A DNA stretch of 64,000 bases, from contig NZ_KE384018.1 in assembly GCF_000423445.1 (NCBI RefSeq), forward strand, positions 142,964 to 206,963, read 5' to 3'. Origin of the DNA: Acidipropionibacterium thoenii DSM 20276. Its GTDB lineage: Bacteria > Actinomycetota > Actinomycetes > Propionibacteriales > Propionibacteriaceae. This document shows, one piece after another, positions 53,959 to 62,932 of this stretch (position 1 is its first letter; every line of letters begins with the position of its first letter). The notes under the pieces were generated by a model, which worked only from the letters and a program-made list of their open reading frames with translations, was not told the origin of the DNA and searched no databases. Position numbers and translations under genes: made by a program.

Positions 53959-54822
53959 ATGGATCCAGTGCTGCGCCCCCGTCGTTCACCCCTGTTCATG
54001 CCAGGCGCCAACGCCCGGGCCCTGGAGAAGGCCCGGACTCTGGCCTGCGATGCGATCATCATCGATCTGGAGGACGCCGTCGCCCCCGATGCCAAGCCTG
54101 AGGCCCGCGACCGGGCGGCCCGGATGGTCGCCGGAAGGCCGTACGGCTCCCGCGAGGTCATCATCCGGGTCAACGGGATGGACACCCCGTGGTACCACGA
54201 CGACCTGGCCGCCGCAGTGGCTGCGGGCCCCGATGCGATCGCGGTGCCGAAGGTCGGATCGACCGAGCAGGTGCGCGCCATCGCCGCCGACATGGAGGCT
54301 GCCGGGGCGGGGCCCCGGATGGCGATCTGGGCGATGATCGAGACCCCCCGGGCGGTGCTCGACTGCCTGGCGATCGCCGAGGCCTCCGAGCGGCTGAGCG
54401 TGCTGGTGATGGGTACCAATGACCTCACCAAGGAGCTGGCCGCCCGACACGTTCCCGGCCGGGCCCCGGTGACCACCGCCCTGCAGATGTGCGTGCTGGC
54501 GGCCCGGGCGGCCGGCACGGTGATCCTGGACGGGGTCTACAACGACGTCCGGGACGGCGACGGATTCGCCGCCCAGGCCCGCGAGGCGATGCTGATGGGA
54601 TTCGACGGCAAGACCCTGATCCATCCTTCCCAGATCGCCCCTGCCAACGAGATCTTCGCCCCCGACGCCGCCGAGATCGCCGAGGCCAGGGGTGTCATCG
54701 AGGCCTGGGAGTCCGGCGACGGCTCGGGAGTGGTCACCTACCACGGCAGGATGATCGAGAACCTCCACGTCGAGACCGCCCGGCGGGTGCTCGCCCTGGC
54801 CGAGGCCGTCTCGGCGGGTTGA
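53959..54822 (+). CDS. CitE-like CoA ester lyase (HpcH/HpaI family)
   Basis: A 287-residue TIM-barrel enzyme related to citrate lyase beta and malyl/citramalyl-CoA lyases. It has RSPLFMPGANARALEKA with the CoA-contact Arg, the metal-binding IIDLEDAVAPDAK, the WAMIETPRAVLD block with a metal-binding Glu, and GFDGKTLIHPSQI late. No citrate lyase alpha or gamma genes are near, so a stand-alone CoA-ester lyase or thioesterase is more likely than citrate lyase. No ribosome binding site is apparent; GAAAAT ends six bases before the ATG, so it may be leaderless, with its promoter inside the eutC remnant. Confidence 0.8.
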   Translation: MDPVLRPRRSPLFMPGANARALEKARTLACDAIIIDLEDAVAPDAKPEARDRAARMVAGRPYGSREVIIRVNGMDTPWYHDDLAAAVAAGPDAIAVPKVGSTEQVRAIAADMEAAGAGPRMAIWAMIETPRAVLDCLAIAEASERLSVLVMGTNDLTKELAARHVPGRAPVTTALQMCVLAARAAGTVILDGVYNDVRDGDGFAAQAREAMLMGFDGKTLIHPSQIAPANEIFAPDAAEIAEARGVIEAWESGDGSGVVTYHGRMIENLHVETARRVLALAEAVSAG

Positions 54823-54842
54823 GGGTTCGGGGACAGGGGGTC

Positions 54843-54872
54843 GGGGCGGATGGGTCCGGCCCCACCCGCCCC
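54843..54872. terminator. Bidirectional hairpin terminator
   Basis: A 12-base stem with one mismatch (54843-54854 with 54861-54872) and a six-base loop lies between the convergent CitE-like and M13 peptidase genes. No T run on either strand. Confidence 0.6.
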
Positions 54873-54880
54873 TCGGCCGC

Positions 54881-56887
54881 TCACCAGATGGTGACCCGCT
54901 TGTCGGGAGCCAGCCACAAGGCGTTGTCGGGGGTGACGCCGAAGGCATCGTAGAAGGCGTCGACATTGCGCACGATCTGGTTGCAGCGCAGCTCATCGGG
55001 GGAGTGCGGATCGGTGGCGATCCGGGAGCGCAGCGCCTCGTCGCGGTACTTGCCCTGCCAGATGGTGGCATAGGACAGGAAGAACCGCTGCTGCCAGCTC
55101 AGCCCGTCGATCGGCTCGGGCTGATCATCGCCGAAGGACAGCTTCAGGGCCAGGAAGGCGATCCCGACCCCGCCCAGGTCTCCGATGTTCTCCCCGATCG
55201 TCAGGGCCCCGTTGACATGGGGTCCGTCGGGCTGCAGCTGCACCGGGATGAGCGCGTTGTACTGGTCGATGAGAGCGGTGGTGCGCGCCTTGAAGGCCTC
55301 CCGATCCGCCTCGGTCCACCAGTCCCGCAGCCGTCCGCTGCCATCGCAGGTGGAGCCCTGGTCGTCGAAACCGTGGCCGATCTCGTGACCGATGACCGAC
55401 CCGATCGCCCCGTAGTTGACGGCGTCATCGGCGGTGACATCGAAGAACGGCGGCTGCAGGATCGCCGCCGGGAAGACGATCTCGTTGCGCAGCGGGTGGT
55501 AGTAGGCGTTGACGGTCTGGGGGAACATCAGCCACTCGTCGGGATCCATCGGCCCCGAGAGCTTCTCGATCATCCGGTCGACCTCGAAGGACGAGGCCGC
55601 AGCGACGGCCTCGATCAGCCCGCCGCCGGGAAGCTCGAAACCGCTGAAGTCGCGCCACTTGGCCGGGTAGCCGATCTTGGGTCGGAAGTTCGACAGCTTG
55701 GTGAGTGCCTCGGCGCGGGTCTGCTCGCCCATCCAGGTGAGCTGTGAGATCGAGACCCGGTAGGCGTCCAGGATGTGGCTGACCAGGTCGTCCATCCGGG
55801 CCTTGGCGGCCGGCGGGAAGTGCCTGGCGACGTAGAACTTCCCCAGCGCCTCGCCCATCACCGACTCGGCGAAGGAGACGCCGCGCTTCCAGCGGGCCCG
55901 CAGCACCGGCGTCCCCGACAGGGTCCGGCCGTAGAACGCGAAGTTCTGCTCGACCAGGTCCGACGACAGGTAGGGGGAGTAGCTGCGCACCACGGTCCAG
56001 GCCGCCCAGGCCTTCCAGTCGTCCAGCCTTCCGGCGGTCAGCATCGGCTCCAGCTCGTCGAAGAAGCTGGGCTGGTTGACCACCACTGTGCCCAGCACCG
56101 ACTCGGGGATCGACGCCGCCGTGCGCCAGGTCTCCAGGAACAGTCCTGGATGGCTGCCCGACAGCTCGCTGAAGGGCATCGGGTTGTAGCCGGCCTGCAT
56201 GTCTCGGCAGCGCACCTGGTCCCAGTGGTGGGAGGCGATCTCGGTCTCCAGGGACATCACCGTGGCGGCCAGCTCGGCGGCATCACCGGCGATCCCGGCC
56301 AGCTCGAGGGAGCGCTGGATGTGGGCCAGGTAGGCCTGGCGGATCTCGGCCTTGTCGGCGTCGCGGTAGTAGGCCTCATCGGGAAGTCCGATCCCGGCCT
56401 GCCCGGTCCATGGCACGTAGCGGTCCGGGTTGCCCGGATCGGACTCCTCCTCGAGGTAGAACAGCCCGGCGATGCCGTTGCGCAGCCCCCAGCCGAGGAA
56501 GGCCAGCAGGTCCTCGGGGGTGGCGATCGCCGCCACTCTGGCCAGCGCCGGGGCCAGCGGGGCGACGCCGGCGGCCTCGACGGCGTCGGTGTCCATGAAG
56601 CGTCCGTAGAGTCCGGCCAGCAGGTCGGCCTCGTGCTGGGTGGCCTCCGGGGCCGCGTCGACGAGCTCGGCGGAACCGCCATCGGTCAACTCGTCGAGGA
56701 TCTCGTGGACCGCCTCCTCGGAGGCGTCGCGCAGCAGCCGGAACGATCCGGTCGAGGGCTGGTCGTCGGGGATCACCGCGGTGGCCAGCCAGCGCCCGTT
56801 GACATGGCGGTACAGGTCGTCGCCGGGGCTCACCGAGGGGTCGAGGCCGGGGAACTGCGTCGTGGAGGGGGAGGCTTGAGTAGTCAC
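54881..56887 (-). CDS. M13-family zinc metallopeptidase (neprilysin/PepO-like)
   Basis: A 668-residue peptidase. The zinc-binding motif H-E-x-x-H is in GHEIGHGFDD near residue 500, and the third ligand with its partner Asp is in GENIGDLGG near residue 565; both are complete. The N-terminal domain contains VSPGDDLYRHVNGRWL, a block shared by M13 peptidases, and VNAYYHPLRNEIVFPAAILQPPFF before the zinc site, the substrate-binding N-A-Y-Y element. No signal peptide is present, so it is cytoplasmic like PepO, cleaving oligopeptides. GTG 56887 follows GGGGAG closely; the frame upstream has no homology. Confidence 0.9.
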   Translation of the reverse strand: MTTQASPSTTQFPGLDPSVSPGDDLYRHVNGRWLATAVIPDDQPSTGSFRLLRDASEEAVHEILDELTDGGSAELVDAAPEATQHEADLLAGLYGRFMDTDAVEAAGVAPLAPALARVAAIATPEDLLAFLGWGLRNGIAGLFYLEEESDPGNPDRYVPWTGQAGIGLPDEAYYRDADKAEIRQAYLAHIQRSLELAGIAGDAAELAATVMSLETEIASHHWDQVRCRDMQAGYNPMPFSELSGSHPGLFLETWRTAASIPESVLGTVVVNQPSFFDELEPMLTAGRLDDWKAWAAWTVVRSYSPYLSSDLVEQNFAFYGRTLSGTPVLRARWKRGVSFAESVMGEALGKFYVARHFPPAAKARMDDLVSHILDAYRVSISQLTWMGEQTRAEALTKLSNFRPKIGYPAKWRDFSGFELPGGGLIEAVAAASSFEVDRMIEKLSGPMDPDEWLMFPQTVNAYYHPLRNEIVFPAAILQPPFFDVTADDAVNYGAIGSVIGHEIGHGFDDQGSTCDGSGRLRDWWTEADREAFKARTTALIDQYNALIPVQLQPDGPHVNGALTIGENIGDLGGVGIAFLALKLSFGDDQPEPIDGLSWQQRFFLSYATIWQGKYRDEALRSRIATDPHSPDELRCNQIVRNVDAFYDAFGVTPDNALWLAPDKRVTIW

Positions 56888-56936
56888 GCTCCCCACCTTA
56901 TTCACTGCATTCACTGCGCCCACCCCTGGATGTCGG

Positions 56937-56970
56937 CGAGGCGCCCGCCGATCACTCGGCAGGCGCCTCG
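56937..56970 (-). terminator. Terminator downstream of korB
   Basis: A 15-base stem with one mismatch (56937-56951 with 56956-56970) and a TCAC loop begins 24 bases after the korB stop on the minus strand, and precedes the M13 peptidase gene on the same strand. Confidence 0.65.
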
Positions 56971-56993
56971 TCGGGACCTCAGGGATCGACCGA

Positions 56994-58112
56994 TCAGCCC
57001 TCGACGACCTGGCCGTCCTCGGTGACCGTCCAGTTGTCCACCCCGTCGAGAAGGGTCTGCAGGGCGTCATCGTGGGCCTGCTGACTGGTGTTCTGCTGGG
57101 TGGCCTGGGCCACCTGGTCGCGCACCATGTCGTCGTAGGCGGGCTTGGTGACGTCGCGGAAGATCCCGATCGGGGTCTGGCTGATCTGCCCGGAGTCGGT
57201 GAGGTGGGACAGCTCGAAGGCCAGCGAGGGGTCGACCCGGTGGGAGTCGTGGACCAGGACGTGGTCGATTCCCACCTCCGCCACGTCCGCGCTGGTGAGG
57301 GTGCCGTTGACCGGGTCGCGGACCACCCCGCGGCTGTGGTCGGCGCCCAGCAGGATCGGTTCGCCGTCCTTGAGGATCACCAGGTTCTCGGCCGCGTCGG
57401 GGCCCTTGAGGTCCTCGTAGATGCCGTCGTTGAAGATCGGGCAGTTCTGGAAGACCTCGACGAAGGAGGTGCCGCGATGCTTCGCCGCCGCTATCAGGGT
57501 GGCGTCGAGTCCCTTGCGGTCGGAGTCGATGGCCCGCCCGACGAAGGTGCAGCCGGCCCCCAGGGCCACTGACAGCGGGTTGAAGGGGTAGTCCACCGAT
57601 CCCATCGGGGAGGACTTGGTCACGGTGCCCTGCACCGAGGTGGGCGAGTACTGGCCCTTGGTCAGCCCGTAGATCTCGTTGTTGAACATCAGGATCGTGA
57701 GGTTGACGTTGCGCCTCATGGCATGGATGAGGTGGTTGCCGCCGATCGACAGTCCGTCCCCGTCGCCGGTCATCACGAACACCGCCAGATCGGGTCTGGC
57801 GATCGCCACGCCGGTGGCGATGGCGGGGGCGCGTCCGTGGATGGAGTGCATCCCGTAGGTGTTCATGTAGTAGGGGAACCGGGCCGAGCAGCCGATACCG
57901 GAGATGATGACGGCGTTCTCGCGGGCGATCCCTAGTTCGGGCAGCATCCCCTGGAAGGTCGACAGGATCGAGTAGTCGCCGCAACCGGGGCACCAGCGGA
58001 CCTCCTGGTCGGAGGCGAAGTCGCGGCGTTTGAGAGCGGTCAGTGCCAGCGGGACGCCGGCGAGGCCCTGGCTCTGCGGGTCGGTCGGCGCAAGGATCTG
58101 ATCGGTGTTCAT
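56994..58112 (-). CDS. korB: 2-oxoacid:ferredoxin oxidoreductase beta subunit
   Basis: Thiamine-diphosphate subunit that, with KorA, oxidises 2-oxoglutarate (or pyruvate) to the acyl-CoA and reduces ferredoxin. The 372-residue protein has the cluster ligands in RWCPGCGDY (Cys41, Cys44) and GIGCSARFP (Cys75), and the ThDP motif GDGDGLSIGGNH (116-127) followed by NNEIYGLTKGQYSPTS. GAGGGAGG precedes the ATG by four bases, and the start overlaps the korA stop (ATGA). The pair matches the oxygen-tolerant KorAB type common in actinobacteria, which can serve the TCA cycle. Confidence 0.93.
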   Translation of the reverse strand: MNTDQILAPTDPQSQGLAGVPLALTALKRRDFASDQEVRWCPGCGDYSILSTFQGMLPELGIARENAVIISGIGCSARFPYYMNTYGMHSIHGRAPAIATGVAIARPDLAVFVMTGDGDGLSIGGNHLIHAMRRNVNLTILMFNNEIYGLTKGQYSPTSVQGTVTKSSPMGSVDYPFNPLSVALGAGCTFVGRAIDSDRKGLDATLIAAAKHRGTSFVEVFQNCPIFNDGIYEDLKGPDAAENLVILKDGEPILLGADHSRGVVRDPVNGTLTSADVAEVGIDHVLVHDSHRVDPSLAFELSHLTDSGQISQTPIGIFRDVTKPAYDDMVRDQVAQATQQNTSQQAHDDALQTLLDGVDNWTVTEDGQVVEG

Positions 58113-60097
58113 CGGGCCTCCCTCGGGGCGGTTGCTGGGGTCGGGTCGGTACTGCCGGGGGACTCGGCGCCCTCGGCCGCGGCCTGGCCGCAGTGGTCGC
58201 GGAGCACCTCGCACAGCTGAACCGGTGAGATCGGGGTGCCGCGCACCTGGGTGACGCTCTGGATGTCGACCAGGAACCTGGCGCGCAGCAGCATCGCCAG
58301 CTGGCCGGTGTTCATCTCGGGCAGCACCACCCGGCGGTAGCGCCGCAGCACCGCGCCGAGGTTGGCCGGTAGCGGGTTGATGTGGCGCAGGTGGGCCTGG
58401 GCGATCCGTTCGCCGCTGGTGCGCACCCGGCGCACCGCTGCGGTGATCGGCCCGAAGGTCGACCCCCAGCCGAGCACCAGCACGTCGGCGTCGCCGCTCG
58501 GGTCATCGACGGTGAGGTCGTCGATGTCCTGGACGATGCCGGCGATCTTGGCGGCCCGGGTGCGTACCATCTCCTCGTGGTTGGCGGGGTCGTAGGAGAT
58601 GTTGCCGAGGCCCGCGGCCTTCTCCAGACCGCCGATCCGGTGCTCCAGGCCCTTGGTGCCGGGCAGCGCCCAGGGCCGTGCCAGCGTCTTGGGGTCGCGC
58701 TTGTAGGGCAGGAACCGGTCGGTGCCGTCGGCCCCCTTCGCGTTGGGCTCGGTGGCGAATCCAGGGTCCATCCGCGGGATGTCGGCCAGCTGGGGGATCC
58801 GCCACGGCTCTGCGCCGTTGCCCAGGTAACCGTCGGAGAGCATCACCACCGGGGTGCGGTAGGTGATGGCGAGCCGGCAGGCCTCCATGGCAGTGGCGAA
58901 GCAGTCCGAGGGCGACTTCGCGGCGATCACCGCGACCGGCGACTCGCCGTTGCGGCCGAACATCACCTCGAGCAGGTCGGCCTGCTCGGGCTTGGTCGGC
59001 ATCCCGGTGGAGGGGCCGGCGCGCTGGACGTCGATGACGACCAGCGGCAACTCGGTCATCACCGCCAGACCGATCGACTCGGCCTTGAGGGTCATCCCGG
59101 GACCGGAGGTGGTGGTGACCCCGAGATCTCCGGCGAAGGAGGCGCCGAGAGCGGCCCCGACACCGCCGATCTCGTCCTCGGCCTGGAAGGTGATGACGTT
59201 GTCGGCCTTGTGCTTGGACAGCTCATGGAGGATGTCGGAGGCCGGGGTGATGGGGTAGGAGCCCAGGAAGAGCTGCAGGCCGGCCCGGTTGGCCCCGGTG
59301 ATGAGGCCGAGGGCGGTGGCCTGGTTGCCGGTGATCTGGCGGTAGCGTCCGGCAGGCACCGGGGCCGGAGCCACCTGGTAGCGCACCGTGAACAGCTCGC
59401 AGGTCTCGCCGTAGGCCAGGCCGGCGTGCAGGGCCGCGATATTGGCGTCCCGGATGACCGGCTTGGAGGCGAACTTGGAGTTCAGGAACCGCTCGCTGGG
59501 CTCCAGCGGGCGTCCGTAGAGCCAGCTCAGCAGGCCCAGCGCGAACATGTTCTTGGACCGCTCGGAGTTCTTGCGCCCCAGGTCGAACTTCTCCACGGCC
59601 CCGACCGCCAGGGCGGTGAGGTCGAGCTGGACGACCTGGTAGGACTCCAGGGTCCCGTCGGTGCGCGGATCCGCGTCGAACTGGGCCTTGGTGAGGTTGC
59701 GCTTGGTGAACTCGGCGGAGTCCAGCAGGATCAGGCCGCCGCGACGGACGTCCTTGAGGTTGGCGGCCAGCGCCGCCGGGTTCATCGCCACCAGGACATC
59801 GGGCTGGTCTCCGGGGGTCACGATGTCGTAATTGGCGAAATGCACCTGGAAGCTGGAGACGCCCGGGATGGTGCCCTGAGGGGCGCGGATCTCGGCGGGG
59901 AAGTTGGGCAGTGTGGAGATGTCGTTACCGTGCACTGCGGACTCGGCGGTGAACCGGTCCCCGGTGAGCTGCATGCCGTCCCCGGAGTCCCCGGCGAACC
60001 GGATGACGACCCTGTCCAGGGTCTGGATGTCATGCTGGGAAGCGCTGACCGGCGCCGATGGCGACGTGGTCGACGGTGCGTGATCTGTGAGGGGCAC
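58109..60097 (-). CDS. korA: 2-oxoacid:ferredoxin oxidoreductase alpha subunit (gamma-alpha fusion)
   Basis: A 662-residue fusion. The N-terminal gamma domain begins IRFAGDSGDGMQLTGDRFT and includes VAMNPAALAANL; the alpha domain has GNQATALGLITGA, GSYPITPASDILHEL and EDEIGGVGAALGASFAG, which hold the pyrimidine ring and the activating Glu of ThDP in KorB. Start: GTG 60097 has AGGAAAG eight bases upstream; the in-frame ATG at 60115 lacks a site but could serve a leaderless message. The C-terminal 25 residues are low complexity. Ferredoxin reduced here would need a partner not in the window. Confidence 0.93.
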   Translation of the reverse strand: MPLTDHAPSTTSPSAPVSASQHDIQTLDRVVIRFAGDSGDGMQLTGDRFTAESAVHGNDISTLPNFPAEIRAPQGTIPGVSSFQVHFANYDIVTPGDQPDVLVAMNPAALAANLKDVRRGGLILLDSAEFTKRNLTKAQFDADPRTDGTLESYQVVQLDLTALAVGAVEKFDLGRKNSERSKNMFALGLLSWLYGRPLEPSERFLNSKFASKPVIRDANIAALHAGLAYGETCELFTVRYQVAPAPVPAGRYRQITGNQATALGLITGANRAGLQLFLGSYPITPASDILHELSKHKADNVITFQAEDEIGGVGAALGASFAGDLGVTTTSGPGMTLKAESIGLAVMTELPLVVIDVQRAGPSTGMPTKPEQADLLEVMFGRNGESPVAVIAAKSPSDCFATAMEACRLAITYRTPVVMLSDGYLGNGAEPWRIPQLADIPRMDPGFATEPNAKGADGTDRFLPYKRDPKTLARPWALPGTKGLEHRIGGLEKAAGLGNISYDPANHEEMVRTRAAKIAGIVQDIDDLTVDDPSGDADVLVLGWGSTFGPITAAVRRVRTSGERIAQAHLRHINPLPANLGAVLRRYRRVVLPEMNTGQLAMLLRARFLVDIQSVTQVRGTPISPVQLCEVLRDHCGQAAAEGAESPGSTDPTPATAPREAR

Positions 60098-60197
60098 TGA
60101 GATCTCTTTCCTCATGATGGTTCTCAGGTGTGGCCAATCTACGAGACTACCAGCACGCCCTGAGACGGCCTCGTCCGGGCGTTCGCGCGGATCGGGT

Positions 60198-60271
60198 GCG
60201 CAGAACACTCCGCAGAACGGGGTTCCTGCCGCTGGGAGTGCGAGGACCCTCGTCTGCGGAGTGATCTGCGC
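60198..60271. repeat. 19-bp inverted repeat in the korA/mannosyltransferase divergent region
   Basis: Bases 60198-60216 (GCGCAGAACACTCCGCAGA) and 60253-60271 are inverted copies matching at 18 of 19 positions, 36 bases apart. Inside the left arm CGCAGAAC itself is repeated directly. The two genes here diverge, so the hairpin is not at a gene end. It may be a regulator-binding array or a structured leader. Confidence 0.65.
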
Positions 60272-60341
60272 AACGGCATTGATCGCCGATCCGGGGATCG
60301 TCCCGGCGGATCGGTGTGGGCACGGCGGCCGCCCCCGAAGC

Positions 60342-60347
60342 TAGGGT
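60342..60347 (+). promoter_or_regulatory. -10 hexamer of a leaderless gene
   Basis: TAGGGT ends six bases before the GTG at 60354, the spacing expected if transcription starts at the first base of the start codon. No convincing -35 is visible. Confidence 0.4.
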
Positions 60348-60353
60348 GAGAAG

Positions 60354-61976
60354 GTGCACAGCCTCGACGAGCCGGAGACGCCGCTGGCAGGGACCGCAGC
60401 CAGGCTGTGGCACCGCAGCTGCCGTTTCGCCCGCCGCGCCGTGCAGGTCTACGCGATGGCCTGGGCCACCCCGGTGGTCCTGGAGGGGCTGGCCGGCACC
60501 GGGCTGATCGCGCTGGGCTCGCTCACCCCGGCCTATCTTCCCAACAACTCGCCGTGGTGGTCGCGACTGGGACGGCTGGGGTTCGTCGGGCCGGGATGGC
60601 GGCTGGTGGGTACCGTGATGGTGCTGGTCGGGCTCGGCCTGTTGGTCAACGCCTGGCTGCGGCTGCGACCCGGCCACCACCGCGGCGCACCCCACTCGCG
60701 AGGGTTCCGTGCCGGCATCCACCCCTGGGCGGTGCTGGGGGTCTGGGGACTGCCCTTCCTGTTGGCCCCGCCGATCTTCAGCCACGACGCCTACTCGTAT
60801 GCGGCGCAGGGTTGGCTGGTCATCAACGACATCAGCCCCTATGAGGGCTACCCGGGGCTGCTGCCCGGCGCTTTCGCCGACCAGGTGGCCCAGGAGTGGC
60901 GCTACACCAAGACCCCCTACGGGCCGCTGGCCATCCAGATCCAGCACCTGGTCGTGCTGGCTGCTCGTCAGAACCCGTACTGGTCTGCGGTGGGGATGCG
61001 GGTACCGGCGCTGATCGGCGTCATCCTGATCGGGGTGCTGATCTCGAGACTGGCTCGGCGGACGGGCCATGATCCGCATTTCGCGGCCTGGTTCGCCACT
61101 CTCAACCCGATCCTGGTGATCGATTTCATCGGAGGGGCCCACAACGACTCCCTGATGATGGGGCTGGTGGTGCTGGCGCTGTTCATCGTCACCTTGGCGA
61201 ACTGGTCCTGGCTGGTCGGCGCACTGGTCGTCGGGGTGGCCGCGGCGATCAAGCAACCGGCCTTCATGGCGGCGCTGGCGCTTCCGCTGATCCGCCATCC
61301 GATGCCGTCATGGCGGGGCCCGGACCTGATGAGAGCGCTGGCCAAGGTGCTCGCCTCGCTGGCCCTGTCGGTGATCGCGTTCAGTGTGATCTCCTGGCTC
61401 ACCGGGCTGGGATTCGGGTGGTACCACGCGGTGGGGGTGCCCGGCATGGTCATCACCGTCTCCCCGGCGACCCTGGTGGGACTGGGGGTCCGCCAGGTGC
61501 TGACCCTGGTGGGTGCCAACGGTCCTGCCGTGGCGGCGATCACCGTCAGCCAGAGCATCGGGCTGGCGATCGGCATCGTCGTCATCGCGATCCTGGCGGT
61601 CCGCGAGCTGCCCCGCCGTCCACTGACCTTCCTGGCCCTGGCCTACCTCACCGTCACCGTCGCCGCCCCTGCGCTGCACTCCTGGTATGTGATGTGGGGC
61701 TTCCTGCTGCTGCCTCTGGTGGACGACGCCGCGCGGTACGTCCGCCCCGCCACCTGGACCACGGTGGCCCTGCTGGCCTATGGGGCGGTCAATCTGTCGT
61801 GGCGCAATGACTATGTGGCCCTGGGGGTGGCCGCCGTGGTGGCACTGTTGGCTCTGCTGGTCTGGCACGAGCACCGCAACGGCCAGGCCTGGAGCCGGCC
61901 GATCTGGTTGCGGATCCGCAGGCGCCGATCATCGGGGGGCGTGGTGGCCCCCGGACAAGGAGAAGAGGATGACTGA
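60354..61976 (+). CDS. GT-C mannosyltransferase, MptB-like
   Basis: A 540-residue membrane protein with about 13 helices. The GT-C catalytic acidic residue sits in an outer loop, FSHDAYSYAAQG (about 142-153), and KTPYGPL and FIGGAHNDSLMMG are further family blocks. The MptB group uses polyprenyl-phosphate mannose to extend alpha-1,6-mannan chains of lipoglycans outside the membrane; I infer that role from overall layout. GTG start, leaderless by the -10 position. Its last eight bases overlap the next gene, so they share a transcript. Confidence 0.78.
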   Translation: MHSLDEPETPLAGTAARLWHRSCRFARRAVQVYAMAWATPVVLEGLAGTGLIALGSLTPAYLPNNSPWWSRLGRLGFVGPGWRLVGTVMVLVGLGLLVNAWLRLRPGHHRGAPHSRGFRAGIHPWAVLGVWGLPFLLAPPIFSHDAYSYAAQGWLVINDISPYEGYPGLLPGAFADQVAQEWRYTKTPYGPLAIQIQHLVVLAARQNPYWSAVGMRVPALIGVILIGVLISRLARRTGHDPHFAAWFATLNPILVIDFIGGAHNDSLMMGLVVLALFIVTLANWSWLVGALVVGVAAAIKQPAFMAALALPLIRHPMPSWRGPDLMRALAKVLASLALSVIAFSVISWLTGLGFGWYHAVGVPGMVITVSPATLVGLGVRQVLTLVGANGPAVAAITVSQSIGLAIGIVVIAILAVRELPRRPLTFLALAYLTVTVAAPALHSWYVMWGFLLLPLVDDAARYVRPATWTTVALLAYGAVNLSWRNDYVALGVAAVVALLALLVWHEHRNGQAWSRPIWLRIRRRRSSGGVVAPGQGEEDD

Positions 61977-62928
61977 GTTGGGCAGCACCGATCTGAGGAT
62001 CACCCGGGACTCGGGGACCCTGGCCATCGAGCTGAACCGGCCTCGGGCGATCAACTCGTTGAGCGGCAGGATGCTCGACGCGGTGGGTGCGGAGCTGGCC
62101 GGGGTCGAGCGTGTCGAGCTGTCGGGGGCAGGGGACAGAGGATTCTGCGCCGGGGCTGACATCCGCGAGCTGAGGCAACTGGCACTCGAGGACGTCGACC
62201 GGGCCGGTGACTGGCTGGAGAAGGAGTACGACGTCGATCTGGCGATCGCCCGGATCGGCACCGGTACCGCCCATCTGCACGGCATCAGCATGGGCGGCGG
62301 ACTGGGTCTGTCGCTGCGGCTCGGGCGGGTCGAGGCGCGTCGGGATCTGGTGCTGGCGATGCCCGAGGTCGGGATCGGCCTGTGGCCCGACGTCGGGGTC
62401 ACCTTCGAGCTGTCGCGCGCTCCCAGGCTGGCCGGCCGGCACCTGGCGATGACCGGCGTCTCCATCGACGCACCCTCGGCACAGTGGGCGGGACTGGTCG
62501 ACGTGGTGGTCGACGAGAACGGCGAGGAGGTGGATCTCGACCCGGCCGCCAGCAAGCTGGCCAGGTCGGCCGAGTGGATCGAGGCCTGCTACCGATCCGA
62601 TGATCCGGTGGCGGTGGTCACCGCGCTGGCCTCCCGGCCCGAACCTGAGGCGCGCTCGACCGCCGAGCTCATCGCCACCCGCTGCCCACTGTCGGTGGCG
62701 GTCTCCCTGGAGGCTGTCCGCCGGGCCGAGCGGGCAGCCGGCCTCGAGGAGGTGATCGCCACCGACCGGATCCTGGGGCGCAACTTCATGAGGGATTCCG
62801 ACTTCTGCGAGGGGGTCCGGGCCCAACTGGTCGACAAGGATCACGACCCGCACTGGAGTCACACCGACCTGGCCCAGGTCACCCGGGTCGAGGTCGAGGC
62901 GATGTTCCAGGAGCAGGTGGAAGGCTAG
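61969..62928 (+). CDS. 3-hydroxyisobutyryl-CoA hydrolase-like crotonase
   Basis: A 319-residue crotonase-fold protein. The oxyanion-hole parts are GDRGFCAGADIREL and HGISMGGGLGLSLR, then AMPEVGIGLWPDVGVTF. The C-terminal CEGVRAQLVDKDHDPHW is the mark of the 3-hydroxyisobutyryl-CoA hydrolase group (valine breakdown), as opposed to plain enoyl-CoA hydratases. It is slightly shorter than usual. The ATG at 61969 follows AAGGAGAAGAGG and overlaps the mannosyltransferase stop by eight bases; xthA begins four bases after it. Confidence 0.85.
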   Translation: MTELGSTDLRITRDSGTLAIELNRPRAINSLSGRMLDAVGAELAGVERVELSGAGDRGFCAGADIRELRQLALEDVDRAGDWLEKEYDVDLAIARIGTGTAHLHGISMGGGLGLSLRLGRVEARRDLVLAMPEVGIGLWPDVGVTFELSRAPRLAGRHLAMTGVSIDAPSAQWAGLVDVVVDENGEEVDLDPAASKLARSAEWIEACYRSDDPVAVVTALASRPEPEARSTAELIATRCPLSVAVSLEAVRRAERAAGLEEVIATDRILGRNFMRDSDFCEGVRAQLVDKDHDPHWSHTDLAQVTRVEVEAMFQEQVEG

Positions 62929-62932
62929 GGCC

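Noticed and set aside
53663-53989. 108-codon minus-strand ORF between the prenyl synthase and CitE-like genes
   Set aside because: Opposite the eutC remnant, whose plus-strand frame has the coding-type codon bias; no family likeness.
53959-54822. Citrate lyase beta subunit proper
   Set aside because: No alpha, gamma or maturation genes nearby; sequence fits the wider CoA ester lyase family better.
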